This document shows positions 52,052-61,866 of a DNA stretch of 64,000 nucleotides, piece after piece. The translations under genes and the position numbers were made by a program. This DNA is from DATGPD01 sp041398565. GTDB taxonomy: Bacteria; Planctomycetota; UBA1135; UBA2386. The notes under the pieces are model-generated. The model saw nothing but the letters and a program-made list of their open reading frames with translations. It made no database searches and was not told where the DNA came from. Location of the stretch: the NCBI GenBank assembly GCA_041398565.1, contig JAWKUN010000002.1:2254359-2318358 (forward strand), given 5' to 3'. Positions within the stretch are counted from its first letter, which is position 1. Each line of letters begins with the position of its first letter.

Positions 52052-54297
52052 TGGAAGGGACTCCGATGGTAGGGACTCCGATGGGTGGCACCCTTCTGCA
52101 GGACACCCTGGCCGCGACCACCCGCGCGTGGGCGGCGGACTGGTGGCAGGCGGCCGGACAGGCCTTGCTGAACGGGTCGCTGGCGCTCGTCGTGCTGTTG
52201 GCGCTGTGGTGGCCGCTGCGGCGGCGTCTGTCGCCGTGCTTCGTCAGCGCCCTCTTCCTCTTGCCCCTGCTGAAGCTGGCGCTGCCGATCGAGGTCGCGG
52301 TACCCGAAGTGCTGGCGTCGCTGTCGCTCGACGGTTGGCTCGCGGCGCCACCGCCCGTGCCGCCTGCGGCGTGGGAGCTCGTCACGCTGGTGGAAGCCGC
52401 CGACGCGCCGCCGCCGCCCGCGCCGAGCTTCGGTTGGCGGGAGGGCATGTTCGTGGCCTGGATCCTCGGCGCCGGGTTCTTGGCGCTGCGCTTCGTCCTC
52501 GCCCAGGTGCGCACGCGCCGCCTGGTGCGCGCGGCCACGCCCATCGATGCGGCCGCCTTTCCGCTCGACCTCGACGCCCTGCGTCGTCGCGCGGGCGTGC
52601 GCCGCCAGGTGCGTTGGCGCACGAGCGCCGAAGTGGCGACGCCGGCGGCCGGTGGCCTGCTGCGACCCACCATCCTCTTGCCGGCCGGGTTCGCGGCGAG
52701 CATGCCGGACCGCCAGCTGGCGTTCGTGCTCCTGCACGAGCTGGCGCACGTGCGGCGGCACGACATCGTCGTCGCGACGCTGCAGCGGCTCGTGCAGATC
52801 GTCTGGTTCTTCCATCCCGCCGTGTGGCTCGCCAGCTGGATCATCGACCAGCACCGCGAGCTGGCGTGCGATCAAGACGCGCTCGCTCGGAGCGGCGCGT
52901 CGCGCCGCGAGTGCGGCGAAGCCTTCCTGTCCGTGGCGGCGTGGATACGCCGGGCCTCGATGCCGGCGCCCGCTCTCGTCACTTTCGATGCAACTCGAGC
53001 TCTCAAGAGACGACTCATGCAGATCCTCCAGCAATCTCCGTCCCGGCCCAGTCGCTTCCTGACTGCGGCCTACTTCGCTCTCGCCGCGGCGGTGACCCTG
53101 CCGTCGGCCAAGGCCGCGGCCAACGCCGAGGTCGACCTCGACAGCCTCGTTCTCGCCCCTCAGCAAGACGAAGGGCAGCGCGAGCAGATCGAGCAGCTGC
53201 GCCGCGCCCTCACCGAGCTGAAGAAGCAGCACGCCGAGCTGAGCAAGAAGCTGCAGGCCATGCAGAAGACCCAAGGCAAGGCCGAGAAGGCCAAGGCCGA
53301 GAAGGCCAAGGCGGAGAAGGCCAAGGCGGGGCGTCGCGACGAGGAGGACGACGACGATGACGACGACGAGGAGCACGAGCATGCCGGCGGCGCGCGTGCC
53401 AAGGGTGGCACGTGGTTCATGCCTGGGATGAAGGGCGCCCAGGTGTTCCGGCTCGGCGGCAAGGACCAGCCGTTCGAGGGTGCCTGGGCCGTGAAGGTGA
53501 TGGGCGGCGACGACGACGGCGACGACGGCGAAGGTGGTGACGGCAAGCGCCATCGAGTCTTCTTCGCCGGGCCCGACGGCCTGCCGACGCGCGGCTTCAC
53601 CTTCCGGGTCGACGACGACGAGCACGAGGGCGAGCACGAGGAAGAGGGCGAGGAGCCACGTGCGCACGTGTGGGTGATGCGCGGCAACGCGATCGTCGAG
53701 CACGAGCACGAAGACGACGATGGGGACGAAGAGCACGCCAAGGCCATCGTGGTGCGGCGCGTCAAGGGCGATGCGGCCGGCAAGAGCGGCAAGGCGGCGG
53801 GCAAGGCGTCCAAGACGAAGCGTCTGCGCCTGCGCAACAGCGACGGCGACGTCGACGTCGAGGTGCCGATGCCCGACGAGCGCGAGATCCGCGCCAAGGT
53901 CATGAAGGCGCTGGCGGGCAAGCTGCCCGCGACGTTCGATCTCCAGCAGGGCGAGTGGGTGCAGAGCGGCGACGCGAAAGCCAAGGTCGAGGTGAAGGAC
54001 CTGCGTCTGCTGGAGGGTGGCGACGTGCGCGTCCTGCGGGAGGGCGACGGCGACGAACGCATGCGGATCGAGGTGAAGTTCGAGGGCGACGAAGCCGGCT
54101 CCACCGAACCGAAGGTCAAGTTGTTGCGGCTTCGCGGTCACGACGAGGACGACGGCGAAGGCGAGGAGAACGAGCACCGCGAGGTGCAGAAGAAGCTCGA
54201 GAAGACCCTCGAAAAGACCTTCGAGAAGAAGGTCGACGTGCGTCTCCAGGCCCCCAAGACGGTGACCGTGCGCAAGAAGGTCATCGACATCGTCTGA
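52051..54297 (+). CDS. M56 (BlaR1-type) membrane metallopeptidase with long acidic tail
   Basis: The protein has 748 residues. Transmembrane helices are near 43-57, 65-80 and 133-155, followed by a zinc site HELAH at 229-233 and the distal Glu in ELACDQDAL. Further C-terminal is a fourth hydrophobic segment (YFALAAAVTLPSAKA). The remaining ~390 residues are unusual: a Lys/Glu/Ala array with tandem AEKAK units (about 53279-53330), acidic runs (EEDDDDDDDEEHEH), and repeated beta segments. No penicillin-binding sensor domain is present. The start has three in-frame ATGs (52051, 52066, 52081) in a 15-bp tandem repeat. Confidence 0.88.
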   Translation: MEGTPMVGTPMGGTLLQDTLAATTRAWAADWWQAAGQALLNGSLALVVLLALWWPLRRRLSPCFVSALFLLPLLKLALPIEVAVPEVLASLSLDGWLAAPPPVPPAAWELVTLVEAADAPPPPAPSFGWREGMFVAWILGAGFLALRFVLAQVRTRRLVRAATPIDAAAFPLDLDALRRRAGVRRQVRWRTSAEVATPAAGGLLRPTILLPAGFAASMPDRQLAFVLLHELAHVRRHDIVVATLQRLVQIVWFFHPAVWLASWIIDQHRELACDQDALARSGASRRECGEAFLSVAAWIRRASMPAPALVTFDATRALKRRLMQILQQSPSRPSRFLTAAYFALAAAVTLPSAKAAANAEVDLDSLVLAPQQDEGQREQIEQLRRALTELKKQHAELSKKLQAMQKTQGKAEKAKAEKAKAEKAKAGRRDEEDDDDDDDEEHEHAGGARAKGGTWFMPGMKGAQVFRLGGKDQPFEGAWAVKVMGGDDDGDDGEGGDGKRHRVFFAGPDGLPTRGFTFRVDDDEHEGEHEEEGEEPRAHVWVMRGNAIVEHEHEDDDGDEEHAKAIVVRRVKGDAAGKSGKAAGKASKTKRLRLRNSDGDVDVEVPMPDEREIRAKVMKALAGKLPATFDLQQGEWVQSGDAKAKVEVKDLRLLEGGDVRVLREGDGDERMRIEVKFEGDEAGSTEPKVKLLRLRGHDEDDGEGEENEHREVQKKLEKTLEKTFEKKVDVRLQAPKTVTVRKKVIDIV

Positions 54298-54614
54298 CGG
54301 TCCGGCGGACCGCGGCTACGCGCGATGCGCGTGGCGGCAGGCTCCGCGACCCATCCGCGACCCATCGACCGCGACTCCATCGACGAAGCCCCATCGACTG
54401 TGGGCCTGGGTCGGTGACGCCGGCCGTGGCACGGGCCGCGGGTGGGCGAGATGGCCCCGTCCTCCCGGGCGGGGCGAACACGTTCCGGCCGGCACCGGCT
54501 GTCGGGGCCCGGCGCACCCCGATGCGGCGAGTTCACTGCCGGTCGGCGCCGGCGTGGCGCTATAGTCCCGCGCCTCCGTTGCGGTCGTAGCCCCCGACCG
54601 CCCCCTGGTCGCCG
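54298..54614. other. Gap of 317 bases without a supported gene
   Basis: Lies between the M56 gene and the HEAT-repeat lipoprotein gene on the same strand. It should hold a terminator and a promoter, but no clear hairpin plus T-run is visible and no ORF looks protein-like. Confidence 0.4.
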
Positions 54615-57455
54615 ATGCTCGCACTCACTCTGCTGCTCGCCGCTTGTCCGCAGAACCCCTTGGTCCTGCCTCCGCGCCGGGATTCCACGCCCGTCCAGGC
54701 GGTGACGCCGGAGCGCACCTTCGAGCAGGACGTCGCCGTCCTCCGTCGCTCGCGGCTCGGTGAAGCGCGGGAGGACGAGCTGATCGGACAGCTCGCCGGT
54801 CGCTACCCGGACCTCGCGCAGCGGGCGGTCGCGCTGGCGCGCACTGCCGACCCGGACCTACTCGACGGCCTCCTGCGCATCCTCGCGCGCGTCGCTGGTC
54901 CCGAACAGGCGCAGCAAGTCGTGACCCTGTCTCTCACCCGGCCTCTCGGCGCCGCGGCCGCGCGGGCGATGGAGGTGGTGGCGTCCTTGCCGCGGCCCGA
55001 CGCGAAGGCTGCGCTGTTGCGCTGCCTTGCCGCGCGCAGCTCGGGTACACGCCGGGCCGCCGCCAACGCCCTGAAGCCGCTGCTCGACGCCGCCGACGCC
55101 GACCTGGTGCTCGATGCCATGCAACGCGGCGGGCGTGACGTGTACCCGCTCGCCCTCGAACTGCTCGGCGCGACGCCGACCGCCGCTGCCAGGCGGGCGT
55201 TGCTCGACGCCCTCGCGTCGTCCGACGCCAACGCGGCGGCGCTCGCTTGCGAGGCGCTCGTCGCGCACGGCCCGGCACCGGCTACGGATCTGCAGACGAT
55301 CATCGGCAGGGCCGCGGCGGGCCGGGCGTTCGGCTACGCGGCCGTGGCGCTCACCGAACTCGAGCGCAGGCACGGGGTCGCTCTGCAGCCGGACGCGGCC
55401 GTACCGTGCTTGCGCCAGGAGATCGACAGCCACGATCCGTTCATGCGCGTCGCCGCGGCGGTGGCGCTCGCGCAGCTGTCGTACCGGTCGGGGGACGAGG
55501 TCGGCGAACGCTACGGCGACCGAGCCATCGTCGACGGCCTGCTGCTGGTGGTGGCGCCGGGGGCCTTCGTCACCAGCTACAGCCTGCTGCAGCCGTTGGC
55601 GCTGGCACAGCTGCACCGCCTCACCGGCCGGGCGTTCGCCCTGCCCACCGAGTGGGAGGGTTGGTGGACGTCGGCGCGTGCCGGCTTCGTCGGCCGGCGC
55701 CAGTCGCTGGCCATCGACGGTGAAAGCGCAGCCCTCGCGTCGCTGACACTCATTCGCCCAGGGCAGGTCGTGCGGGTGCGGGGCGAGCGTGCGCCGGAGC
55801 CGCTGCAGATGGCGGCCGAGGACGAGGTCTTCGTCCTGCCTGCCGCCGAGATGGCGCAGCTGGTCCAGCGCCTGCAAGACGCCGGCTTCATGAGCCCTGC
55901 GCTCGAACAGGGGCAGCGAGAGGCGGCGGCAGTGCCGCGCACCCGCACGCTCGAGCTGCGTTTGGGCGCGGTGCGCAGCTCCTACGAGGCGCCGGCGCGC
56001 GACGACGCGTGGATGGATCGCTTCGTCACCGACGTGGAGGCGGTGGCGCTCGCCCAGCGCTGGCAGCTCTACCACGGGGGCGACGACTTCATGGCGTTCT
56101 GGCGCAGCGAGCGTGCGTGGTTGCTCGCCCACCCGGATCGTTCGGCGCGCGACCAGCGCATGAAGGAACTGATCGTGGCTGCCCTGCCGCGGCTGCAGGG
56201 CGAGCTGCGCACGCGCGCGCTCGAGCACCTGAACGAGGTGCCGAAGCTGGCGACGTTCCTGTCCGAGTCCGACGGCTTGGCCATCGCGGCCGCGGTGCGC
56301 GACGGCGGTGTCGTCGACGCCGACGGCGAGCGCCTGCTGGCGCTCGCCCTGCGCGTCGACAGCGAGCCGGTGGTGAAGGCGGTGCTGGACGTCACCGACG
56401 AGCTGGCGGCTGCTGGCGGGCGCGAGGCGCTGCCGCGCCTGTTCGCCATGATGGGCGCGGAGCGCGTGCTCCGGTGCGTTGCCGATCCGCGACCGCAGGT
56501 CAAGATCGCGGCGATGCACGAGATCGCCAACATGCGCGAGCTGCAGGCCGTGCCGGCTCTGCTGGTCGGGCTGCGCGCCGACGATGTCGCCGTGCAGCAG
56601 ACCGCGATCTGGGCGTTGGGCATCCTGCGCTCGCCCGACGCGCGGCAGCCCCTGCTCGATGCCCTGCCGACCTTGGTGCCGGAGGTGCGCCGCGTGGCGT
56701 GGGTGGCGCTCGGTCGCATCGGCGGCGACGGCGTGCTCGCGGCGATCCTGCGGGGAACCACGTTCGACGACGTCGAGGACAAGCGGGCGGCCATCGCCGC
56801 GCTCGGCAAGCTCGACGAGCCGACGGCTGCCGACTATCTGGCCAGCTTGTTCGTCGCCGCCGGGCAGGGGCCACTCGGCGACCTGGTGCTGGGGGCGCTC
56901 CACGACCAGGGGGCGCTGCGCGCGCGCACCGCCCTGCGCAAGAGCCTGCAGGCGAGCCGCGAGGCGCGCGTGCGCGACGAGGTCGTGCAGGTTCTGGCGG
57001 ACTTCAACGACCCGTCCGTGGTGCCCGACCTGATCGGCAAGCTGGCCGACGTGCGCGATGGCGCGCGCGCCGCGGCGCAACTCTCGGCGATCACGGGCGT
57101 CGACGTGGCGCGCAGCCAGGATCCGGCCGCCACCATGCTCGGCTGGTGGTCGCGGCACAAGGACGAGTCGCAGGCCGAGTGGTTCCTCGACGCGGTTCGC
57201 GCGGCGGGCATCCCGACCGATCTGGACGTCGCCAAGCTGCAGCCGCGCGCCGGCGTCGACGGCGTGTCCGAGCTGGCGCGGATCCTCACCGCGACCGACC
57301 AACCGCACCTTCGCCTGCTCGCCCTGGCCCTGCTGCGCGACACGACCCAGCGCGACTTCGGTGCCATCTCGCCGCAGGCGCGGCCGGAGGAGCTGATCGC
57401 GCTCGCCGACCGCTACCGCATCTACGCCGAGTCGGTGGTGGCTGGCGGCAAGTGA
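54615..57455 (+). CDS. HEAT-repeat lipoprotein
   Basis: The 946-residue protein has a very short lipoprotein signal, LALTLLLAAC (Cys11). Most of the chain is repeated two-helix units of HEAT/Armadillo type (LLDGLLRILARV, ALLRCLAARSSGTRRAAANALKPLL, VQQTAIWALGILRSPDARQPLLDAL, RRVAWVALGRIGGDGVLAAIL, VRDEVVQVLADFNDPSVVPDLI). HEAT proteins scaffold other proteins. Its stop overlaps the GTG of the small membrane protein that follows, so the two are coupled. Confidence 0.85.
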   Translation: MLALTLLLAACPQNPLVLPPRRDSTPVQAVTPERTFEQDVAVLRRSRLGEAREDELIGQLAGRYPDLAQRAVALARTADPDLLDGLLRILARVAGPEQAQQVVTLSLTRPLGAAAARAMEVVASLPRPDAKAALLRCLAARSSGTRRAAANALKPLLDAADADLVLDAMQRGGRDVYPLALELLGATPTAAARRALLDALASSDANAAALACEALVAHGPAPATDLQTIIGRAAAGRAFGYAAVALTELERRHGVALQPDAAVPCLRQEIDSHDPFMRVAAAVALAQLSYRSGDEVGERYGDRAIVDGLLLVVAPGAFVTSYSLLQPLALAQLHRLTGRAFALPTEWEGWWTSARAGFVGRRQSLAIDGESAALASLTLIRPGQVVRVRGERAPEPLQMAAEDEVFVLPAAEMAQLVQRLQDAGFMSPALEQGQREAAAVPRTRTLELRLGAVRSSYEAPARDDAWMDRFVTDVEAVALAQRWQLYHGGDDFMAFWRSERAWLLAHPDRSARDQRMKELIVAALPRLQGELRTRALEHLNEVPKLATFLSESDGLAIAAAVRDGGVVDADGERLLALALRVDSEPVVKAVLDVTDELAAAGGREALPRLFAMMGAERVLRCVADPRPQVKIAAMHEIANMRELQAVPALLVGLRADDVAVQQTAIWALGILRSPDARQPLLDALPTLVPEVRRVAWVALGRIGGDGVLAAILRGTTFDDVEDKRAAIAALGKLDEPTAADYLASLFVAAGQGPLGDLVLGALHDQGALRARTALRKSLQASREARVRDEVVQVLADFNDPSVVPDLIGKLADVRDGARAAAQLSAITGVDVARSQDPAATMLGWWSRHKDESQAEWFLDAVRAAGIPTDLDVAKLQPRAGVDGVSELARILTATDQPHLRLLALALLRDTTQRDFGAISPQARPEELIALADRYRIYAESVVAGGK

Positions 57456-57877
57456 CGCGGCGCCGAGGCTTGGCGCTGTTCGCGGTCGGCTTCTGCGCCC
57501 TGTTCTTCTGGCTGCGCGCGACATCGACCTTCGCGCGGGTCGAGGCGCGACGGGCAGATGCGGTCGCCGTGGCCAAGGCGAGTGGACTCGACGTGGCGGA
57601 GGTGCTGGCGTTGCTGGACCTCGGCGAAGGACGCACCCCGACGCCCGAGTTGGAGCGAGTGGCACGCCGAGTCGTGGCCGCGCGCCGATCGCACGGCGAC
57701 CTCGGACTGGCGGTGGCCGCCGTCTTCGGACACGACGCCTTGGTGCAGCAGATCTTGGTCGAGGAGTCGGAACGGCCTGCCGCGGAGCGTTTTCGTGCGC
57801 TACCCGAAGGCTTGGTCGCCACGCGCTTCCTGACGATGGTCGGACGCTACCGGGAGGCGCTGGGCTCGGACGAGTGA
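57452..57877 (+). CDS. Small single-pass membrane protein
   Basis: The 141-residue protein starts at GTG 57452, overlapping the previous stop. A signal anchor (LALFAVGFCALFFWLRA) is followed by a soluble helical domain (VAKASGLDVAEVLALLDLGEG, VFGHDALVQQILVEES). No family is recognised. Coupling to the HEAT lipoprotein suggests a joint role at the membrane. Confidence 0.72.
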   Translation: MTRRRGLALFAVGFCALFFWLRATSTFARVEARRADAVAVAKASGLDVAEVLALLDLGEGRTPTPELERVARRVVAARRSHGDLGLAVAAVFGHDALVQQILVEESERPAAERFRALPEGLVATRFLTMVGRYREALGSDE

Positions 57878-57974
57878 GGCCGGTCGGGTCGCAGTCGCTG
57901 CGGCACTTCGCGGCGGCGGTCGGGGCATCGGTCGGGCACCCGGCCACGCGCACGGCTCACGAGCCTCGACGGGG

Positions 57975-59963
57975 TCAGACCTCGCGGCACAGCAGCAGGT
58001 AGTCGAGGCCCACCATGTGGCGCGGCTCGGCGTCGTCGTTGTGGCCGGTGATCTCGAGGCGCAGATCGACGTCGCCGGCCGGCAGCTCGACGACGCCGAG
58101 GTCGAGGGCGCCGCTCGGCTCGACCGTGTTCGCGTAGAGGTCGATCGGGCGGCCCAGGTCGCGGCCGGCGAGCCGGCACTGCACGATGCCGTAGTCGGGA
58201 GCGCGGGTGAAGGCTGCCTTCACCCGGTAGCGGCCCGCCTGCGCCACCGGCACGGCCAGGGTCAGGGTGTCGCCGGGCTTGCCGTCGACCCACCACACCT
58301 GGGCGTCGCGGGAGAAGGCGCTGTCGACGAACGACAGGTCCTGCACCGTGTGCTTGCCGCCGCTGCAGGCGGTGACACGCAACGCTTCGCCCTCGAGTGC
58401 GCCGGCGACCACGAGCTGCTTCACGGGAGGCAGTCGGTCCAGCGTCCGCTCCGCCGGCGGCGGCACGGCCGGCAGGCCGGAGCGAGCCCCTGCGGCTCCG
58501 TACCAGTAGGCGACGGTGGCGTAGTCCATCTGCAGCTTGGGCACCCAGTGCCAGACCTCGAGGTCGAAGTGGAAGCTCTGCTGGAAAGGCACGCTGTCGA
58601 GGACGTGCATGCGGTGCACGGCGGTGAAGCCGTAGTTCTTGGGGCCATCGCACTGCGGCTGTGCGTGCAGCGCCGAGCTGAACGGCTGCGGGCAGCACCA
58701 GGCGTAGCCGAAGTAGTCCTCGGTGCCGGTGCCGAAGGTCGACGGGAAGGTCTCGCCGTCGACGTAGAACTTCTCGTCGCCCTCGCCCCACCAGCCGCGG
58801 TGCGGGTTCTTCACCAACAGCGCGGTGCCGACGAAGCGGCCGGGGCCGCCGTTGGCGTCGAGGACCACGAAGTCGCGGAACGGCCGCGACGGGAACGCCT
58901 TCTCGAGGTGGTAGGAGGCGTGGAAGAGGAGGTCGTCGGGCCGAGTCAGCTTGCTGGTGGTCAGCGCCGTCAGGAACACCGCGAGTTCGTCGTGGGCGTG
59001 GTTCTCGATCCGCAACTCGCCCCCCTGCGGCATCGGCATCGGCCAGTAGGAGAAGGCGCGCTGACCGACCGGGTCGAAGGCCAGGAAGCGGCCGGCGTGC
59101 GGGCGCAGGTCGGGGCCGCAGGCGAAGAAGTCGAGCACGGGCACCCGCACCGTCTCCTCGTCGCCGCAGCGCACCACGAGTTCGGCTTGGCGCAGGAGTG
59201 CGCCGAGGTCGCGGTCGCCGCGCTTGCGCTCGTACTCGAAGCGCAGGCCGCCGACCAGCGTGCCGGGCGGGACCTTCTCGGGCGGCGTTTCGGCTCCCCA
59301 TGCGGGCCCCTTCTCCGGCAGCGGTGGCGCCAGTCGACCGAGGGCGCGGTCGATCTCGGCCGAGTACGTCTGCAGCATGATCGGCGCGAAGCTCGCCACC
59401 GGCGTTCCCGGCGGCGGGTACATGACGTTGACGTGGTAGTAGAGGTCGCCCTGCGTCGCAGTCACCTTGACGTGCTTGGCGAACGGGATGGGCAGGTAGC
59501 AGTTGCCGCCCATGGCGTGCATGCCGGCCAGCGGGTCGGCGAGCGGGGCGATCTGGCCGCGGCACAGCTTGCCGAAGTCGACGCTCCACACCCGTTGGCC
59601 GTCGATGTCGACGTGCAGGGTGCCACCGGGGTTGGCCGACCAGATGCGCGTGATCACGCCGGGGCCGTCGGTGTCGCACATCACATACTCCTTGCGACCG
59701 TCGCGCTCCTCGGTGCGCAGGTACTTGCCGCGATCGTCGTTCGCGTACCAATCGGCAGCGTTCGTGGGCCCCTTGTCGCTGCGCCGGTCGTAGCTGCTGA
59801 ACTGGACGCCGCGCTCGCCCGGCTCCGGCGGGCGGCACAGCCACGACGGGTCGGTGAGGCGGCGCAGCAGCGTCGGCAGATCGAGTTCCGCCGCGGCCTG
59901 CGCCGGCAGGCGGCTGCCACCGACAGCCGCGAGAAGTACGCACGCGCGCGCGCCAATCGTCAT
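57975..59963 (-). CDS. Secreted DUF2961 protein (GH172-type)
   Basis: The 662-residue protein has a signal peptide (IGARACVLLAAVGGSRLPAQA). Typical DUF2961 blocks are visible: GPGVITRIW, GGTLHVDIDG, NCYLPIPFAK, YYHVNVMYPP, GWWGEGDEKFYVDGETFPSTFGTGTEDYFGYAWC and FSFHFDLEVWH-like text. Characterised members of GH172 are difructose or alpha-D-arabinan-acting glycosidases, with Glu residues in the GEGDE and GTGTEDY motifs implicated. Here it is probably an exported polysaccharide-degrading enzyme. ATG 59963 is used for its signal peptide. Confidence 0.88.
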   Translation of the reverse strand: MTIGARACVLLAAVGGSRLPAQAAAELDLPTLLRRLTDPSWLCRPPEPGERGVQFSSYDRRSDKGPTNAADWYANDDRGKYLRTEERDGRKEYVMCDTDGPGVITRIWSANPGGTLHVDIDGQRVWSVDFGKLCRGQIAPLADPLAGMHAMGGNCYLPIPFAKHVKVTATQGDLYYHVNVMYPPPGTPVASFAPIMLQTYSAEIDRALGRLAPPLPEKGPAWGAETPPEKVPPGTLVGGLRFEYERKRGDRDLGALLRQAELVVRCGDEETVRVPVLDFFACGPDLRPHAGRFLAFDPVGQRAFSYWPMPMPQGGELRIENHAHDELAVFLTALTTSKLTRPDDLLFHASYHLEKAFPSRPFRDFVVLDANGGPGRFVGTALLVKNPHRGWWGEGDEKFYVDGETFPSTFGTGTEDYFGYAWCCPQPFSSALHAQPQCDGPKNYGFTAVHRMHVLDSVPFQQSFHFDLEVWHWVPKLQMDYATVAYWYGAAGARSGLPAVPPPAERTLDRLPPVKQLVVAGALEGEALRVTACSGGKHTVQDLSFVDSAFSRDAQVWWVDGKPGDTLTLAVPVAQAGRYRVKAAFTRAPDYGIVQCRLAGRDLGRPIDLYANTVEPSGALDLGVVELPAGDVDLRLEITGHNDDAEPRHMVGLDYLLLCREV

Positions 59964-60144
59964 GCCGAGGACGCTACCAGGCGTGCGACGGCGCGGCGAG
60001 GCCCGGAGCCCGGTGGTCGCGGTGGCCCGGCCTGCGCGTGTCCGCGGCACTCGGGCGCGGAGGCTGGGCGCAACCCGTGGTGGCCCTCGCCGTTTTCGCC
60101 TTCCCGCTCGCCGCCGCCATCGCCATCGGTGAAGCTGCGCGCGC

Positions 60145-60846
60145 ATGAGCAAGACGCCGGCACGCGCCTACCGCTACTTCGACCTCATCGTCGGCGGCTT
60201 CGTGGCCGTGCTGCTGTGCTCCAACCTGATCGGTCCGGGCAAGGTCGCGCTGGTCGGCGGCATCGCCTTCGGCGTCGGCAACATCTTCTTCCCGATCAGC
60301 TACATCTTCGGTGACGTGCTCACCGAGGTGTACGGCTACGCCAGGGCGCGCCGGGCCATCTGGGCCGGGTTTGCCGCCATGTCGTTCGCGACGCTGATGA
60401 GCTGGTCGGTGCGCACGCTGCCGGCCGACCCCAGCGAGCCGTGGAACGAGACCCTCCAGCCGGCTCTCGACGTCGTCTTCGGCAACACCGGCCGCATCGT
60501 CGTGGCCTCGGTGGTGGCCTTCGTGGTCGGCGATTTCGTCAACAGCTACGTGATGGCGCGCATGAAGGTGTTGACGCAGGGACGCCACCTGTGGACGCGC
60601 ACCATCGGTTCGACGATCGTCGGCCAGGGTTGCGACAGCCTGCTCTTCTATCCCATCGCGTTCTACGGCGTGTGGCGCAACGAGCGGCTGTTGACGGTGC
60701 TGCTCACCAACTGGTGGCTCAAGGTCGGCGTCGAGGTGCTCATGACGCCGCTCACCTACTGGATCGTGAACGTGTTGAAGCGCGCCGAGCACGAGGACTT
60801 CATGGACGTCGACACCGACTTCAACCCGTTCCGGCTCGATGCGTGA
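60145..60846 (+). CDS. yhhQ: Queuosine precursor transporter (YhhQ family)
   Basis: The 233-residue membrane protein has about six helices. Family blocks are LLCSNLIGPGKVALVGG, FGVGNIFFPISYIFGDVLTEVYGYARAR and TIGSTIVGQGCDSLLFYPIAF. YhhQ-type proteins import queuine-pathway precursors such as preQ0/preQ1. The start overlaps noncoding sequence before the divergent DUF2961 gene. No queuosine synthesis genes are in the window. Confidence 0.9.
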   Translation: MSKTPARAYRYFDLIVGGFVAVLLCSNLIGPGKVALVGGIAFGVGNIFFPISYIFGDVLTEVYGYARARRAIWAGFAAMSFATLMSWSVRTLPADPSEPWNETLQPALDVVFGNTGRIVVASVVAFVVGDFVNSYVMARMKVLTQGRHLWTRTIGSTIVGQGCDSLLFYPIAFYGVWRNERLLTVLLTNWWLKVGVEVLMTPLTYWIVNVLKRAEHEDFMDVDTDFNPFRLDA

Positions 60847-61160
60847 GCCGCGCCGGCGCGCCGGCTTCGGAGAACGATCGCGTTGCGGCGGGCATCGACG
60901 ACCGCTTGGCCCGGGCCGGCTTGCGGGCCGGCATGGTCGCCGCCCAGTCCGTCAACCGGCATCTGACCGCGACCGAGCCGTGCAGGCTGACAGACCGACG
61001 CCGGGCGGGCCGCCACCGTGCTTCACACCGAGCGGGTCGACCCGGCTGGTCCATCCACCCCGAGTGACCCACGCATTCCGACGGGCTGATCGCCTCGGGT
61101 TGCGTGGTCTTCCTGTATGACCCTGCGACCCCTGCGCGTTGCGTGCCGCAGCGCCTTCTG
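60847..61160. other. Gap of 314 bases without a supported gene
   Basis: Lies between the YhhQ-type and DUF4956 genes. Small frames here do not look like proteins. It presumably holds the promoter of the DUF4956-VTC genes. Nothing specific was recognised. Confidence 0.4.
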
Positions 61161-61865
61161 ATGCCCAATCCTCAACAACCCACGCCCGCACCCTGGCACC
61201 CGCTGGCCGAAGCGTTCGCCGCGCCGAACCTCGCCACCATCCTGACGCTCGCGGTCTACCTGGTGATCGGCGGGCTGCTCGCGCTGTACGTGCGCTTCCT
61301 CTACCGGCTGACCAGCCGGAACCCGACCGGTGACTCGATCGCGCGCGTGTTCCCGCTGCTGACGCTGGTGACGATCGCGGTGATGTCGGTGGTCAAGACC
61401 TCGCTGGCACTCTCGCTCGGTCTGGTCGGCGCCCTGTCGATCGTGCGCTTCCGCGCCGCGATCAAGGACCCCGAAGAGCTGGTCTACCTGTTCCTGTGCA
61501 TCGGCATCGGCCTGTCGCTCGGCGCCGAGCAGCCGTGGCTGGCGGTGGTGCTGGTGTCGGTGGCGACGCTGTTCGTGCTGTTCCTCGACAAGCTGCGCTC
61601 GGAGCGCAGCGACGACGCGTTCTTGACCATCGTCGGGCCGGCGGACCGCTATTTCGGGGCTGGCCCGGACAGCGCGCTCGAGGTGCTGCGCGCGACCGGC
61701 GTCGACCTGATCGTGCAGCGCTGCGAGGTGGACGGCGACGAAGGTCAGCTGCGCGTGCACCTGCTGCGGGTGCGCAACGCCGACGCGCAGCAGCTGGTGG
61801 GTGCCTTGCGTGACAGTCTGCCGGGCTGTCAGCTGTCCTACGTCGACGCCGGGGCGCTCAGCTGA
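61161..61865 (+). CDS. DUF4956 membrane protein
   Basis: The 234-residue protein starts at ATG 61161. Three or four helices (LATILTLAVYLVIGGLLALYV, LLTLVTIAVMSVVKTSLALSL, LVYLFLCIGIGLSLGAE, LAVVLVSVATLFVLFL) surround the family hallmark GLVGALSIVRFRAAIKDPEEL. A small cytoplasmic ferredoxin-like tail follows. DUF4956 proteins are regularly encoded next to VTC-domain proteins, as here, and may form a membrane complex with them. Confidence 0.9.
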   Translation: MPNPQQPTPAPWHPLAEAFAAPNLATILTLAVYLVIGGLLALYVRFLYRLTSRNPTGDSIARVFPLLTLVTIAVMSVVKTSLALSLGLVGALSIVRFRAAIKDPEELVYLFLCIGIGLSLGAEQPWLAVVLVSVATLFVLFLDKLRSERSDDAFLTIVGPADRYFGAGPDSALEVLRATGVDLIVQRCEVDGDEGQLRVHLLRVRNADAQQLVGALRDSLPGCQLSYVDAGALS

Positions 61866-61866
61866 C

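Noticed and set aside
53279..53330. CRISPR-like or minisatellite array
   Set aside because: The 15-bp repeats are in frame and encode AEKAK units of the M56 protein; there are no spacers.
57969..57983. Hairpin CGGGGTCAGACCTCG as a fourth copy of the dispersed element
   Set aside because: It overlaps the stop codon of the DUF2961 gene and lacks the GGAG core, so it may be chance or part of a terminator.
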